Shown in pieces: positions 23,601 through 34,581 of a DNA stretch of 64,000 bases. The stretch lies in NCBI RefSeq assembly GCF_001592285.1, contig NZ_BCWQ01000004.1, positions 124,001 through 188,000 of the forward strand, given 5' to 3'. The position numbers and the translations under genes are program-made. Source of the DNA: Hydrogenophaga pseudoflava NBRC 102511. Its GTDB lineage: Bacteria; Pseudomonadota; Gammaproteobacteria; Burkholderiales; Burkholderiaceae_C. The notes under the pieces were generated by a model. The model saw only the letters and a program-made list of their open reading frames with translations, made no database searches and was not told the origin of the DNA. The number at the start of each line of letters is the position of its first letter. Positions within the stretch are counted from its first letter, which is position 1.

Positions 23601-24556
23601 TGGGGCCAGCGCCGGTCAAGGAGCAGGTAATCCACTTCATCAACAAGAAGATGCCGGGTGGCCTGCCCAAGAAGACGGCGCGCGCGCTGCTGGACATCGA
23701 GGACAAGGACTACGTTCCGATCATTCGCAACCCGCAAGGCACGACCAGCGAGACCGAGGCGGTGTTTTACTTTCCGGGTTGTGGTTCGGAGCGCCTGTTC
23801 AGCCAGGTCGGTCTGGCGACCCAGGCCATGTTGTGGCACGCGGGTGTTCAGACCGTTCTGCCGCCGGGGTACCTGTGCTGCGGCTACCCGCAGCGCGGCT
23901 CGGGCCAGTACGACAAGGCCGAGAAGATGATCACCGACAACCGGGTGCTGTTCCACCGTGTGGCCAACACGCTGAATTACCTGGACATCAAGACGGTGGT
24001 GGTCTCCTGCGGCACGTGCTACGACCAGCTGCAGGGCTACAAGTTTGAGGAAATTTTCCCCGGCTGCCGCATCATCGACATCCACGAGTACCTGCTGGAG
24101 AAGGGCATTACCTTGCCGGCCGGGCAGGGGGGCTACCTGTACCACGAGCCCTGCCACAACCCGATGAAGATCCAGGATTCCCTGAAGACCGTCAAGGCAC
24201 TGGTGGGCGATGGCGTGATCAAGAGCGAGCGCTGCTGCGGTGAGAGCGGCACGCTGGGCGTGAGCCGCCCCGACATCTCGACCCAGGTGCGCTTCCGAAA
24301 AGAAGAGGAAATCCGAAAGGGTGAAGCGGCTCTGCGCGCGGCGGGTACGGTGGGCGAAAAAGCCAACGTCAAGATGCTCACGTCCTGCCCCAGCTGCCTC
24401 CAGGGGCTGTCCCGCTACACCGACGACCTGCAGAACGGCCTGCTGGAGGCCGACTACATCGTGGTCGAAATGGCGCGCCAGATCCTGGGCGAGAACTGGT
24501 TGCCCGAATACGTCGAGAAAGCGAACCAGGGCGGTATCGAGCGCGTGCTGGTCTGA
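20666..24556 (+). CDS. Giant FAD-linked oxidase / iron-sulfur reductase (DUF3683 protein)
   Basis: A 1296-residue fusion. The N-terminal DUF3683 region (about 20-130, [17 protein letters not shown]) is followed by a GlcD-like FAD-binding PCMH domain ([16 protein letters not shown] near residue 210) and its C-terminal FAD-oxidase domain. Two 4Fe-4S motifs follow, [11 protein letters not shown] at about 825 and [12 protein letters not shown] at about 889. Two CCG domains complete it ([10 protein letters not shown] near 1071, CCGESGTLG near 1190), as in GlpC and heterodisulfide reductases. It probably oxidises a 2-hydroxy acid such as D-lactate and passes electrons to quinone, but the substrate is not shown by sequence. 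It is divergent from ugpB. Confidence 0.88.
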   Translation: MNAPTPLPLLETAADESPRLREIPYNYTSFSDREIVMRLLGSRAWALLDELRGERRTGRSARMLYEVLGDIWVVQRNPYLQDDLLDNPKRRSALVYALHHRLGEVQKRRTPQDDPGRDESVGQLLAAARAAVESFARSFEEMAELRQRTNKVLRKLTAKDNIKFDGLSRVSHVTDATDWRVEYPFVVLTPDTEAEMAHLVKGCVELGLTIIPRGGGTGYTGGAIPLTWKSVVINTEKLEAMTEVEHVSIPGHVQPVATVWTEAGVVTQRVADAAERAGYVFAVDPTSAEASCVGGNIAMNAGGKKAVLWGTALDNLVSWRMVTPQAEWLEVTRLDHNLGKIHDAEVATFELKYFAADGKTPLRTEQLAIPGRTFRKEGLGKDVTDKFLSGLPGIQKEGCDGLITSGRWVVHRMPEHTRTVCLEFFGNPKDGVPSIVEIKDFMFAEQKRSGTLLAGLEHLDDRYLKAVGYATKSKRGTLPKMVLIGDIVGDDADAVARATSEVIRLANGRSGEGFIAISYEARKKFWLDRKRTAAISKHTNAFKINEDVVIPLPRMGEYTLGIERINIELSLRNKLKLCDALEAFFARGSLPLGKTDDANDLPNAELLEDRVQQALAMVREVRDLWAGWLRDVDTLFPQLQDHSLRASWKTQIRTPLQQIFSGAAFGPILAECNAIHKRVLKGRVWVALHMHAGDGNVHTNIPVNSDDYEMLQTAHEAVARIMVLARSLDGVISGEHGIGITKLEFLTDDELSPFAEYKAKVDPEGRFNKGKLLRGAAHQVLVARDASVRQADLANAYTPSFGLMGHESLIMQQSDIGAIADSVKDCLRCGKCKPVCATHVPRANLLYSPRNKILATSLLIEAFLYEEQTRRGISIKHWEEFEDVADHCTVCHKCYTPCPVKIDFGDVSMNMRNLLRKMGQKSWRPGNAAAMFFLNATNPETIKFMRSAMVDVGFKAQRLANNLLKPAARAQTNAPPASLGPAPVKEQVIHFINKKMPGGLPKKTARALLDIEDKDYVPIIRNPQGTTSETEAVFYFPGCGSERLFSQVGLATQAMLWHAGVQTVLPPGYLCCGYPQRGSGQYDKAEKMITDNRVLFHRVANTLNYLDIKTVVVSCGTCYDQLQGYKFEEIFPGCRIIDIHEYLLEKGITLPAGQGGYLYHEPCHNPMKIQDSLKTVKALVGDGVIKSERCCGESGTLGVSRPDISTQVRFRKEEEIRKGEAALRAAGTVGEKANVKMLTSCPSCLQGLSRYTDDLQNGLLEADYIVVEMARQILGENWLPEYVEKANQGGIERVLV

Positions 24557-24573
24557 ACACATTGGAGGCCCCC

Positions 24574-24987
24574 ATGGCTGGACTCAACAAGGACACCCCG
24601 ACGCCGCAGGACATCACCGTGCACAGCGCCTCGCGCGTGCTGGAGGTGGCGTTTTCCGACGGTGCGCACTTCCGCATCCCGTTCGAGCTGATGCGCGTCT
24701 ACTCGCCTTCGGCCGAGGTGCAGGGCCACGGGCCTGGACAGGAAACGCTGCAGACCGGCAAGCGCGATGTGACCCTGGTGGCGCTGGAGCCAGTGGGCAA
24801 CTACGCGGTGCAGCCCACCTTCTCGGATGGCCATGATTCCGGGATCTACGCCTGGGATTACCTGTATTTCCTGGGATCGCAGCAGGAACAACTCTGGAAC
24901 GATTACCACCAGCGGCTTCAGGCCGCGGGGGTGGACCGCGATGCACCGATGCCGGAAAAGGGCGGGCACGCCTGCGGCAGCCACTGA
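24574..24987 (+). CDS. DUF971 (gamma-butyrobetaine hydroxylase-like N-terminal) protein
   Basis: A 137-residue protein with the DUF971 signature: [32 protein letters not shown] and [14 protein letters not shown]-terminal Cys/His tail (GGHACGSH) could bind metal. GGAGG five bases upstream supports ATG 24574 over an upstream TTG. It lies between the DUF3683 oxidase and ubiE, a conserved neighbourhood in Burkholderiales. Links to Fe-S proteins have been suggested for related proteins; the role here is unproven. Confidence 0.85.
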   Translation: MAGLNKDTPTPQDITVHSASRVLEVAFSDGAHFRIPFELMRVYSPSAEVQGHGPGQETLQTGKRDVTLVALEPVGNYAVQPTFSDGHDSGIYAWDYLYFLGSQQEQLWNDYHQRLQAAGVDRDAPMPEKGGHACGSH

Positions 24988-25007
24988 CCCCGACGGAGAC
25001 CCATTCC

Positions 25008-25739
25008 ATGGCCACGACCCATTTCGGCTTCCAGACCGTCGACGAACAGGAGAAGGCGAAACACGTGCGCAGCGTGTTCGATTCGGTCGCGCCCAAGTAC
25101 GACGTGATGAACGACCTCATGTCGGCCGGCCTGCACCGCATCTGGAAGCGCTACACCATCACCGTGGCCAACCCGCAACCGGGCCAGCAGGTGCTGGACA
25201 TCGCGGGCGGCACCGGCGACCTCTCGCGTGCATTTGCCCGGCGCGTGGGCCCGACCGGCCGGGTGGTGCACACCGACATCAACGAGGCCATGTTGCGCGA
25301 AGGCCGCAATCGCCTGCTTGATGAAGGCCTGGTGCTGCCGACCATGGTCTGCGACGCCGAGAAGCTGCCATTTGCCGACAACAGCTTCGATTTCGTTTCG
25401 GTCGCCTTCGGTTTGCGCAACATGACGCACAAAGACCAGGCCCTGTCGGAGATGCGCCGCGTCCTCAAGCCGGGGGGCAGATTGCTGGTGTTGGAGTTTT
25501 CCCGCGTCGCCAAGCCGTTGGAAAAGGCTTATGACTGGTATTCGTTCAACGTGTTGCCGAAGCTGGGTCAGATGGTGGCGGGCGATGCCCACAGCTACCA
25601 GTACCTGGCGGAGTCGATCCGCATGCATCCCGGGCAGGAGGAACTGCGCCAGCTGATGAAGTCGGTGGGCTTTGGTCATGTGGACGTGCACAACCTCAGC
25701 GCGGGGGTGGTGGCACTCCACGTCGGTATCAAGTGTTGA
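25008..25739 (+). CDS. ubiE: Demethylmenaquinone/2-polyprenyl-6-methoxybenzoquinol methyltransferase
   Basis: A 243-residue SAM-dependent C-methyltransferase of ubiquinone synthesis. The N-terminus [20 protein letters not shown] is typical, with SAM motif [15 protein letters not shown] and the family block [16 protein letters not shown] near the C-terminus. It opens a run ubiE, Tim44-like, ubiJ, ubiB. Confidence 0.96.
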   Translation: MATTHFGFQTVDEQEKAKHVRSVFDSVAPKYDVMNDLMSAGLHRIWKRYTITVANPQPGQQVLDIAGGTGDLSRAFARRVGPTGRVVHTDINEAMLREGRNRLLDEGLVLPTMVCDAEKLPFADNSFDFVSVAFGLRNMTHKDQALSEMRRVLKPGGRLLVLEFSRVAKPLEKAYDWYSFNVLPKLGQMVAGDAHSYQYLAESIRMHPGQEELRQLMKSVGFGHVDVHNLSAGVVALHVGIKC

Positions 25740-25766
25740 TGACGGGGACAAGAGGAGGACAGCGTC

Positions 25767-26381
25767 ATGGAAGCTCGGTGGTGGTCGGATTTGCTTGGGG
25801 GGCGCCGTGCGCAGCGCAAGACGCTGCGCCGCAACGAGTCCACGACCGGAGCGCCCGGCCTGCTGGCAGGGGTGGGGCCGGACGGCGCGGTGTCGGCGCC
25901 CCGGGGATACAGCCCCAAGAACGTGGGCAACGACGCGTCGGCGCGGCCCTGGGAATCTCTGGCGGATGCTCCGCGTCCGCCCGAACCGGCTGGCCAGAAT
26001 GCCGGAGGGTTTGATGCCGAAAGCTTCCTGCGGGCGTCCAAGACGAACTTCGTGAATCTCCAGGACGCCTGGGACCGCTCCGACATTGCCAGCCTGCGCG
26101 CCATGATGACCGGCGGCATGTTGGCCGAGATCCAGACCCAGCTGGCCGAGCGCGAGCGCGCCGGTGCCGCCCCGAACAAGACCGAGGTGGTCATGCTGGA
26201 AGCGCAGTTGCTCGGTCTGGAGGAGCAGGACGAAGCCTACCTGGCGAGCGTCGAGTTCTCCGGTCTGATCCGCGAGGACCCGTCGGCTGGCCCGAACCCG
26301 TTCCGGGAGATCTGGAACATCACCCGCCCCAAGTCCGGGGATGCTGGCTGGCTGGTGGCCGGGGTGCAGGCGCTGCGGTAA
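25767..26381 (+). CDS. Tim44-like domain protein lacking the usual membrane anchor
   Basis: A 204-residue protein. The C-terminal Tim44-like domain (about 85-204) is intact: FLRASKTNFVNLQDAWDRSD, IASLRAMMTGGMLAEIQ and GWLVAGVQALR. The linker motif YSPKNVGNDASARPWE also matches homologues. In the homologues I know from this position, a signal sequence, a long Ala/Pro linker and a membrane helix precede this part. Here the first 50 residues are short, charged and without a helix (MEARWWSDLLGGRRAQRKTL). The protein may therefore be soluble, or the 5' end may be rearranged. Confidence 0.75.
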   Translation: MEARWWSDLLGGRRAQRKTLRRNESTTGAPGLLAGVGPDGAVSAPRGYSPKNVGNDASARPWESLADAPRPPEPAGQNAGGFDAESFLRASKTNFVNLQDAWDRSDIASLRAMMTGGMLAEIQTQLAERERAGAAPNKTEVVMLEAQLLGLEEQDEAYLASVEFSGLIREDPSAGPNPFREIWNITRPKSGDAGWLVAGVQALR

Positions 26382-26416
26382 AAGGCGGCACGGTTATCCG
26401 TCAGAATCGGGGGATC

Positions 26417-26989
26417 ATGAACAGTGAATCCCCCAACCATTCGACCAGTTCCCGTTCTCCTTTGGGCATGCTCCAGTCCCTGCTGGGCAGTGTCCGGCCG
26501 CCCGAATGGGTGGTGGACGAGGTCCAGAACCGGGTGGTGCTGTTCCTCAACCACGTCCTGATGCAGGAACCCCAGGCGCAGCAGCGTCTGCGCCGCCAGT
26601 TGGGCAAGCCGGTGCGCGTGGCCTGGGGCGACTTCCACCTCACGCTCGCTCCCACCGCCGCCGGCCTGCTGGAGCGGCCGGCTGGCGACCGGCAACCCGA
26701 ACTGCACGTGACCGTGACCCAGACCTCGCCTTTCGCCCTGGCCCAGCAGGTGCTGGGCGGCGAGCGACCGAATGTCGACATCCAGGGCGATGTGCAGCTG
26801 GCGGCCGAGGTGGCCTGGCTGGTGGACAACGTGCGCTGGGACGTCGAGGAAGACCTGTCGCGGCTGGTCGGTGACGCCGCTGCGCACACTCTGGTGGGTG
26901 GCGCCAAGTCGGCGGTGGCCGGCATCAAGGCATTCGTCGGTCGCCGTTCGCCGACCGAACCGGGTCACAGCGACGGACGCTCGGCATGA
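26417..26989 (+). CDS. ubiJ: Ubiquinone biosynthesis accessory factor UbiJ (SCP2 domain)
   Basis: A 190-residue protein with a sterol-carrier-like SCP2 domain at about 25-130 ([20 protein letters not shown]) and a helical C-terminal part. UbiJ binds lipid intermediates in the Ubi complex. Similarity to E. coli UbiJ is modest, but the location directly before ubiB with a 4-bp overlap is diagnostic. Confidence 0.85.
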   Translation: MNSESPNHSTSSRSPLGMLQSLLGSVRPPEWVVDEVQNRVVLFLNHVLMQEPQAQQRLRRQLGKPVRVAWGDFHLTLAPTAAGLLERPAGDRQPELHVTVTQTSPFALAQQVLGGERPNVDIQGDVQLAAEVAWLVDNVRWDVEEDLSRLVGDAAAHTLVGGAKSAVAGIKAFVGRRSPTEPGHSDGRSA

Positions 26990-28551
26990 CGCGGTTGTTC
27001 CGCGGCTTGTTCATCGTCTGGGTGGTGCTGCGCCACGGCCTGGACGAGCTGGTGTTGTCCAGTTTCCAGCGGCCAGGCATCCGGCTGCTGACGCGCATTG
27101 TGTCGGTTGGTCGCAACCTGGATGCCCCGCGCGGCCAGCGCCTGCGCGAGGCGCTGGAGCGCCTGGGGCCCATCTTCGTCAAGTTCGGTCAGGTGCTCTC
27201 GACCCGGCGCGACCTGTTGCCGTCCGACATCGCCGACGAACTGGCGCGCTTGCAGGACCGGGTGCCGCCGTTCGACAGTGCCATCGCCGTGGCCACCATC
27301 GAACGCGCCTTTGGCAAGCCGCTGGATGCGGTGTTCAGCCATTTCGACCACACACCGGTGGCCAGCGCCTCGATCGCCCAGGTGCACTTCGCCATCTTGC
27401 GGGACGGACGCCACGGCGGGCGCGAGGTGGCGGTGAAGGTGCTGCGGCCCAACATGCTGCCGGTGATCGAGAAAGACCTGAGCCTGATGCGCATGATGGC
27501 CGGCTGGGTCGAAAAGCTCTCGGCCGATGGCAAGCGGCTCAAGCCGCTGGAGGTGGTCGCAGAGTTCGACAAGTACCTGCACGACGAGCTGGACCTGCTG
27601 CGGGAAGCCGCCAACGCGGCCCAGCTGCGCCGCAACATGGCGGGCCTCAATCTGGTGCTGATTCCGGAGATGTTCTGGGACTACTGCCACACCGAGGTGA
27701 TGGTGATGGAGCGCATGCATGGGGTGCCCATCAACCGGGTGGACGAGCTGCGCCAGAAAGGCGTGGACATACCCAAGCTGGCGCGCGATGGTGTGACCAT
27801 CTTCTTCACCCAGGTGTTCCGCGACGGGTTTTTCCACGCTGACATGCACCCGGGCAATATCCAGGTCAGCGTCGACCCGGCCACCTTCGGTCGTTACATC
27901 TCGCTCGATTTCGGCATCGTCGGCACGCTGACCGAGTTCGACAAGGAATACCTGGCGCAGAACTTCACCGCCTTCTTCCGGCGCGACTACAAGCGCGTGG
28001 CCGAACTGCACATCGAGAGTGGCTGGGTGCCGCCTGACACCCGGGTGGACGAGCTGGAGTCGGCCATCCGGGCGGTGTGCGAACCGTACTTCGACCGGCC
28101 GCTCAAGGAGATCTCGCTGGGCATGGTGCTGATGCGCCTGTTCCAGACCTCACGCCGCTTCCATGTCGAAATCCAGCCTCAGCTGGTGCTGCTGCAGAAG
28201 ACCCTGCTCAACATCGAGGGTCTGGGCCGCGATCTGGACCCCGAACTGGATCTGTGGAACACCGCCAAGCCCTTCCTGGAGAAGTGGATGCTGGAGCAGG
28301 TGGGGCCGCAGAAGCTGCTGCAGCAGCTCAAGGCCGAGGCGCCGCAGTACGCCAAGCTGCTCCCGGCCCTGCCGCGCCTGCTGCAGGACTACCTGCAGCA
28401 CCGGCCGCACCAGCTGCGTGCCGAACTGGACGAACTGATGGCCGAGCAGCGGCGGACCAACCGCCTGCTGCAGTACATCATCTACGGCGGCATCGGCTTC
28501 GTGCTGGGGCTGATCGTCACCCAGGTCATGCTGCGCATCCGCCTGTGGTGA
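26986..28551 (+). CDS. ubiB: Ubiquinone biosynthesis kinase-like protein UbiB
   Basis: A 521-residue ABC1/ADCK-family protein. The KxGQ motif appears in [16 protein letters not shown] and the atypical-kinase core includes [21 protein letters not shown] and [13 protein letters not shown]. Two C-terminal hydrophobic segments ([17 protein letters not shown]) anchor it in the membrane. It supports several ubiquinone steps through ATPase activity. Start overlaps ubiJ by 4 bp. Confidence 0.96.
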   Translation: MTRLFRGLFIVWVVLRHGLDELVLSSFQRPGIRLLTRIVSVGRNLDAPRGQRLREALERLGPIFVKFGQVLSTRRDLLPSDIADELARLQDRVPPFDSAIAVATIERAFGKPLDAVFSHFDHTPVASASIAQVHFAILRDGRHGGREVAVKVLRPNMLPVIEKDLSLMRMMAGWVEKLSADGKRLKPLEVVAEFDKYLHDELDLLREAANAAQLRRNMAGLNLVLIPEMFWDYCHTEVMVMERMHGVPINRVDELRQKGVDIPKLARDGVTIFFTQVFRDGFFHADMHPGNIQVSVDPATFGRYISLDFGIVGTLTEFDKEYLAQNFTAFFRRDYKRVAELHIESGWVPPDTRVDELESAIRAVCEPYFDRPLKEISLGMVLMRLFQTSRRFHVEIQPQLVLLQKTLLNIEGLGRDLDPELDLWNTAKPFLEKWMLEQVGPQKLLQQLKAEAPQYAKLLPALPRLLQDYLQHRPHQLRAELDELMAEQRRTNRLLQYIIYGGIGFVLGLIVTQVMLRIRLW

Positions 28552-28584
28552 GGGGCCGACCGGCGGGCCGCCCTTGAAGGCGCG

Positions 28585-28606
28585 GGTGGGGTACCCCACC
28601 TATAAT
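28585..28606 (+). promoter_or_regulatory. Promoter of fmdB-DUF502-aspS with a perfect 16-bp palindrome
   Basis: GGTGGGGTACCCCACC (28585-28600) is a perfect palindrome and is followed at once by TATAAT (28601-28606). A TTGAAG at 28574-28579 gives a 21-bp spacer that contains the whole palindrome. Promoters with over-long spacers filled by a dyad are typical of MerR-type regulation, though repressors could also bind. The expected leader to fmdB is about 100 nt. Confidence 0.6.
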
Positions 28607-28710
28607 GACGGGTTTTGTTCAACTTCCCGGCGCCCTGCCGTTTTTGCACCGCTGCGGTGCATTTCGGGCCCTTGGGGCTGTGGTCGCCGGACCATTCCAC
28701 CGTTCACGCC

Positions 28711-29016
28711 ATGCCGATCTATGCCTACAAGTGCGAGTCCTGCGGCCATGCCAAGGACGTCCTGCAGAAAATCTCCGACGCGCCGCTGACGGAATGCCCG
28801 GCCTGTGGTGCCGCCACGTTCAGCAAACAGCTGACCGCCGCCGGTTTCCAGCTCAAGGGTTCGGGCTGGTACGCGACCGACTTCAAGGGCGGCTCAGGTG
28901 GCTCGGCCGCCGCGGCCACTGGCACGGCAGCCGCGTCCTCGACCGACTCGAAACCGGCTGAAACGGCCAGCGCCGCACCAGCCGCCGCCTGTGGCGGCTC
29001 CTGCGCCTGCCACTGA
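28711..29016 (+). CDS. FmdB-family zinc-ribbon protein
   Basis: A 101-residue protein starting MPIYAYKCESCGHAKDVLQK, the conserved FmdB opening; this fixes the ATG at 28711 although the frame is open upstream. Two CxxC pairs (CESC, CPAC) form a zinc ribbon, followed by FSKQLTAAGFQLKGSGWYATD. The tail is Ala/Ser-rich and ends in CGGSCACH. The family is implicated as a regulatory protein, with function unclear. It is first gene of an operon with DUF502 and aspS. Confidence 0.88.
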   Translation: MPIYAYKCESCGHAKDVLQKISDAPLTECPACGAATFSKQLTAAGFQLKGSGWYATDFKGGSGGSAAAATGTAAASSTDSKPAETASAAPAAACGGSCACH

Positions 29017-29038
29017 TCGAAACGGAAAGACCTTCCCT

Positions 29039-29704
29039 GTGGCCAACCTGCGCAAGTGGCTGTTCTCGGGCCTGCTGGTCCTGGTGCCCCTGATCATCAC
29101 CCTCTGGGTGCTGGACTGGGTGGTGTCCACGCTCGACCAGACCTTGCGCATCCTGCCCGGTGCCTGGCAGCCGGACCAGCTGTTCGGCTTTCATGTGCCC
29201 GGCCTGGGCGTGATCTTTGCGCTGGTGGTGGTGCTTTCCATCGGCGCCCTGGCGTCCAACATCATCGGCCACCAGTTGGTGAACTGGTGGCACGCCCTGC
29301 TGCACCGCATTCCGGTGGTGCGCTCCATCTACTCGGGCGTCAAGCAGGTCTCCGACACCCTGTTCTCCGAGAAGGGCAATGCCTTCCGCAAGGCCCTGCT
29401 GGTGCAGTGGCCGCAGGAGGGCATGTGGACCATCGCGTTTCTGACGGGCACGCCCCAGGGCGAGGTGCTGCAGCAGCTGCGTACCAAGCCGGGCAGTGCC
29501 GCCGACGAAGACTTCGTCAGCGTCTACGTGCCCACCACCCCCAACCCCACGGGCGGCTACTTCGTCATGGTGCGCGCGCGCGACTGCGTGGAGCTGCAGA
29601 TGTCGGTGGATGAAGCGCTGACCTACATCGTCTCCATGGGTGTGATCGTGCCCGGTGGACCCAAGAACCCCAACCTCAAGGCGACCGCTTCCGCGACCGC
29701 CTGA
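29039..29704 (+). CDS. DUF502 inner-membrane protein
   Basis: A 221-residue protein with two N-terminal membrane helices (LFSGLLVLVPLIITLWVLDW and VIFALVVVLSIGALASNII) and a soluble C-terminal domain containing VFVPTTPNPTGG-like sequence (SVYVPTTPNPTGGYF). GTG at 29039 was chosen because VANLRKWLFSGLLVL is the conserved start; an upstream frame overlaps fmdB. It always sits before aspS in Burkholderiales. Function unknown. Confidence 0.87.
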   Translation: MANLRKWLFSGLLVLVPLIITLWVLDWVVSTLDQTLRILPGAWQPDQLFGFHVPGLGVIFALVVVLSIGALASNIIGHQLVNWWHALLHRIPVVRSIYSGVKQVSDTLFSEKGNAFRKALLVQWPQEGMWTIAFLTGTPQGEVLQQLRTKPGSAADEDFVSVYVPTTPNPTGGYFVMVRARDCVELQMSVDEALTYIVSMGVIVPGGPKNPNLKATASATA

Positions 29705-29752
29705 TACCCGGGGCTGCCGCTGTGCAGCCCGCCTGCTGAAAGAAGAACCGAT

Positions 29753-31555
<1,803 letters not shown>

Positions 31556-31575
31556 ACAGGGCTTCGGCTAGGATG

Positions 31576-31602
31576 AAAGGGCGCCTGCGGGCGCCTTTTT
31601 TT
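31576..31602 (+). terminator. Rho-independent terminator after aspS
   Basis: AAAGGGCGCC pairs with GGCGCCTTT around a TGCG loop (31580-31595 core) and continues into seven T. It closes the fmdB-DUF502-aspS transcript before nudB. Confidence 0.88.
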
Positions 31603-31622
31603 GCGCCATCGACCGAACCACC

Positions 31623-32093
31623 GTGCCGTCCTCTCCTCCCTACAAGATCCCCGAGTCGGTGCTGGTGGTGATCCACACCCCGGCGCTGCAGGTGCTGCTG
31701 ATCGAGCGGGCCGAGTCGCCGGGTTTCTGGCAGTCGGTGACCGGGTCCAAGGATGCGTGGGACGAGCCTTTTGAAGCCACTGCTGCGCGCGAGGTGGCGG
31801 AAGAAACCGGGCTGGATGTGTCCGCGCCAGGTCACCGGCTCAGCGACTGGGGCCTGCAGAACATCTACGAGATCTATCCGCAGTGGCGCCACCGGTATGC
31901 GCCCGGCGTGGTCCTGAACACCGAGCGGGTGTTCGGTCTGTGCGTGCCCGAGGCGCGGCCGGTGGTGCTGAACCCGCGGGAACACCGGGCGCAGGTCTGG
32001 CTGCCCCGCCTGGAGGCGGCGGACCGGTGCTACTCGTTCTCCAACGCGGAGGCCATCCTGCAGTTGCCACGCATCTTTCAAGCAGAAAGATAG
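31623..32093 (+). CDS. nudB: Dihydroneopterin triphosphate diphosphatase
   Basis: A 156-residue Nudix hydrolase starting with GTG. The Nudix box ends REVAEETGLD after WQSVTGSKDAWDEPF, the NudB-specific context. It removes pyrophosphate from dihydroneopterin triphosphate, the step after FolE in folate synthesis. Its position after aspS is standard. folE itself lies 2.5 kb downstream in this window. Confidence 0.92.
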   Translation: MPSSPPYKIPESVLVVIHTPALQVLLIERAESPGFWQSVTGSKDAWDEPFEATAAREVAEETGLDVSAPGHRLSDWGLQNIYEIYPQWRHRYAPGVVLNTERVFGLCVPEARPVVLNPREHRAQVWLPRLEAADRCYSFSNAEAILQLPRIFQAER

Positions 32094-32170
32094 GCTTTCT
32101 GCAACCTTCGGCTAGGCCTGATCTTGTGTTGTTTTGCCAAATCTTCGGGACGGCCGTCACAGCGCCCCCG

Positions 32171-32403
32171 CTGAACCTGCTGCGGCTGGAGGAAGACCTG
32201 TCAGCGGCGCCCGGCGTCTGGGTCAAGCCGCGCGAGCCGATGGCGCAGCTGGGTGGTGGATGCCTGCATCGAAGAGGCGCAGGCGGGGCCACGTGGTGCG
32301 CGGCGCGCTGTTCCGGGTGCGCATCGAGGGCGAGGCCGAGTCGCTGGCCGCGGGGGTGTTCCGCAAGGTGGCATCTGTGCTGGTGCGGGAAGGCGGCTTC
32401 TAA
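32171..32403 (+). pseudogene. Remnant of a small conserved protein broken by two frameshifts
   Basis: The 361-bp stretch between nudB and the EEP gene holds no intact gene, but three consecutive frames read as one sensible protein. They are LNLLRLEEDLSAAPGVWVKP and REPMAQ (from 32171), then WVVDACIEEAQAG (from 32250), then HVVRGALFRVRIEGEAE through VREGGF and a stop at 32401-32403. Each junction (near 32249 and 32286) needs a one-base slip. I do not recognise the family. Two sequencing errors 37 bases apart are possible but less likely than decay. Confidence 0.6.
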
Positions 32404-32454
32404 GCCCCCAAGCTCCGCTGCTTGCGCGGGTTGCTGGCGTGCGATCATTCGTAT

Positions 32455-33183
32455 ATGAGCATCCTGCGAGTCGCGACCTACAACATCCACAAGGGCGTTC
32501 AGGGCCTGGGGCCAGTGCGCCGGCTGGAAATCCACAACCTGGCGCATGCGGTGGAGCAGTTCGACGCCGACATCGTCTGCCTGCAGGAGGTGCGGCGCCA
32601 CCACCGCAAGCTGGAAAAGCACTTCACCCGCTGGCCCGACCTGGAGCAGGCCGACTACCTCTCGCCCGAGGGTTATGAGTCGGTCTACCGCACCAATGCC
32701 GTGACGCGCCACGGCGAACACGGCAACGCGCTGCTGTCGCGCTGGCCGGTGTTGGACACCCGCCATTCGGATGTGTCCGACCACCGCTTCGAGCAGCGCG
32801 GCCTGCTGCACGTGCACCTGCTGATCGACGGGCGCGAGGTGCATGTGGTGGTGGTTCACTTCGGCCTCATCCACGCCAGCCGCGAGCGCCAGGTCCAGCG
32901 ACTGGGGCGCTACGTGGCCCGTGAGGTGCCGGCCGACGCGCCACTCATCGTGGCCGGCGACTTCAACGACTGGGGCGCCCAGCTGCTCAAGCCGATGGCG
33001 GCGCTGGACCTGCGCACCTTCGACGGCATCCGGCTGCCGACCTACCCGGCGCGCCTGCCGATGCTGCACCTGGACCGCATCTACATGCGCGGGCTCAGGC
33101 CGGTGAGCGCGCATGTGCCGCACGGCCGGGCCTGGACGCGCATGTCCGACCACCTGCCGCTGATCGCCGAGCTGGAACTGTGA
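32455..33183 (+). CDS. Endonuclease/exonuclease/phosphatase family protein
   Basis: A 242-residue EEP-fold hydrolase. Conserved elements are ATYNIHKG near residue 7, CLQEVRRHH (metal-binding Glu), VVVHFGLIHASRERQ, GDFNDWG and the C-terminal SDHLPLIAEL. Members include DNases and phospholipase-like enzymes. The next gene is cardiolipin synthase B, overlapping by 4 bp, so a phospholipid-related phosphodiester is a reasonable substrate guess. The same pair (YbhP-ClsB) occurs in enteric bacteria. Confidence 0.87.
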   Translation: MSILRVATYNIHKGVQGLGPVRRLEIHNLAHAVEQFDADIVCLQEVRRHHRKLEKHFTRWPDLEQADYLSPEGYESVYRTNAVTRHGEHGNALLSRWPVLDTRHSDVSDHRFEQRGLLHVHLLIDGREVHVVVVHFGLIHASRERQVQRLGRYVAREVPADAPLIVAGDFNDWGAQLLKPMAALDLRTFDGIRLPTYPARLPMLHLDRIYMRGLRPVSAHVPHGRAWTRMSDHLPLIAELEL

Positions 33184-34511
33184 AAGCCGACGGACCTGTC
33201 GACCCCCCTTTGGCCGACGACAGGCCCTTGGCGCCGCCCAGACCTGGCCACCAGCTGCTGCTGCTCGAAGGTGGCGACGCGCTGTTCCCCGCGCTGGTCG
33301 AGGCGATGGACGCGGCCCGGCGCGTGGTGCACCTGGAAACCTACATCTTCGAATTCGCCGGCTCCGCGCTCAGTGTGGCCGAGGCGATGGAACGCGCCGC
33401 CCGCCGCGGCGTGCTGGTGCGCCTGGTGGTCGATGGCGTGGGCACGCCCAGGGTGCCAGAGGAGTGGCAGCGCCGCTTTGCCGCGGCCGGCGTGCGCTGG
33501 CGGGTGTATGCGCCGCTGGGCGGGCTGGGTCTGCTGATTCCCAGCAGCTGGCGGCGCCTGCACCGCAAGCTGTGTGTGGTCGACGGGCTGGTCGGATTCT
33601 GTGGCGGCATCAACATCATCGACGACCGCGACGACGTGTCGCTGGGCCGGCTGGAGGTGCCGCGGCTCGATTTCGCGCTGCGCGTGGCCGGGCCGCTGGT
33701 GGAGGACATGGTGGACACCATGGAGACGCTGTGGTGGCGGCTGCAGGCCGTGCGCAAGGCGCGCGAGCGCGAGTTCCGGGCCGCCTGGGAGGCGTTCAAG
33801 GAAGCCCAGCCGGTGGGCGACTTCACGCGCTTGCTGCGCAAGGTCGAGCTCTACACCGGCTTCGGGTCGCGGGTCAACACCGACGCCGAAAGCGGAAGTT
33901 CGGTGCTGGTCAGCGACGGTCCGATGGGTGTCAACGACGCGCGGGCCACCCTGCTGCTGCGCGACAACGTGGGCCACCGGCACGACATCGAAAGGGCCTA
34001 CCTCAAGGCCCTGGGCACGGCCCGGCACGACATCGTGATCGCCAACGCCTATTTCATCCCCGGCCGCAAGCTGCGCAAGGCCCTGACCATGGCGGCGGCC
34101 CGCGGGGTGCGGGTGCGGCTGATGATGCAGGGCCGCTACGAGAACTTCTTCCAGTACCGCGCGGCCCGCCCGGTCTACCAGCGGCTGGTGGACGCCGGCA
34201 TCGACATCCGCGAGTACGCGCCCAGCGCCCTGCACGCCAAGGTGGCGGTGGTGGACCGCGCCTGGGCCACGGTCGGTTCGACCAATCTGGACCCGCTGTC
34301 CCTGCTGCTGGCGCGCGAGGCCAACGTCATGACCACCGACCGGCGGTTCGCCGAACTGCTGCACCAGCGACTGGACGTGCTGCTGGAACACGCCGGACAG
34401 AAACTGGACGCCCGGGCCCTGGACAGCCGCCCCTGGCACCAGCGCCTGCTGGACCGGATCGCCTTCATGGCCATGCGGACCCTGCTGTTCCTGACCGGCC
34501 ACCGGTACTGA
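33180..34511 (+). CDS. clsB: Cardiolipin synthase ClsB
   Basis: A 443-residue phospholipase-D superfamily enzyme with two HKD catalytic motifs, HRKLCVVDGLVGFCGG at about 129 and HAKVAVVDRAWATVGSTNLD at about 351. It lacks the N-terminal membrane helices of ClsA, which fits ClsB. It makes cardiolipin from phosphatidylglycerol. The GTG start overlaps the stop of the EEP gene. Confidence 0.93.
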   Translation: MKADGPVDPPLADDRPLAPPRPGHQLLLLEGGDALFPALVEAMDAARRVVHLETYIFEFAGSALSVAEAMERAARRGVLVRLVVDGVGTPRVPEEWQRRFAAAGVRWRVYAPLGGLGLLIPSSWRRLHRKLCVVDGLVGFCGGINIIDDRDDVSLGRLEVPRLDFALRVAGPLVEDMVDTMETLWWRLQAVRKAREREFRAAWEAFKEAQPVGDFTRLLRKVELYTGFGSRVNTDAESGSSVLVSDGPMGVNDARATLLLRDNVGHRHDIERAYLKALGTARHDIVIANAYFIPGRKLRKALTMAAARGVRVRLMMQGRYENFFQYRAARPVYQRLVDAGIDIREYAPSALHAKVAVVDRAWATVGSTNLDPLSLLLAREANVMTTDRRFAELLHQRLDVLLEHAGQKLDARALDSRPWHQRLLDRIAFMAMRTLLFLTGHRY

Positions 34512-34581
34512 AACCCCTGGGGGCCGTGGGCCGGGGGTGCGGTGTTAGCATGGCCCGATGCTGATGAAATCCGGAACACCC

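Noticed and set aside
20714..24562. 1282-codon open frame on the minus strand
   Set aside because: It is the mirror of the DUF3683 oxidase; its His/Ala/Val-rich product fits no protein family and arises from GC-rich codon bias.
32422..32455. TTG start for the EEP protein 11 codons upstream
   Set aside because: The residues MRGLLACDHSY are not part of the fold, and MSILRVATYNIHKG is the natural start.
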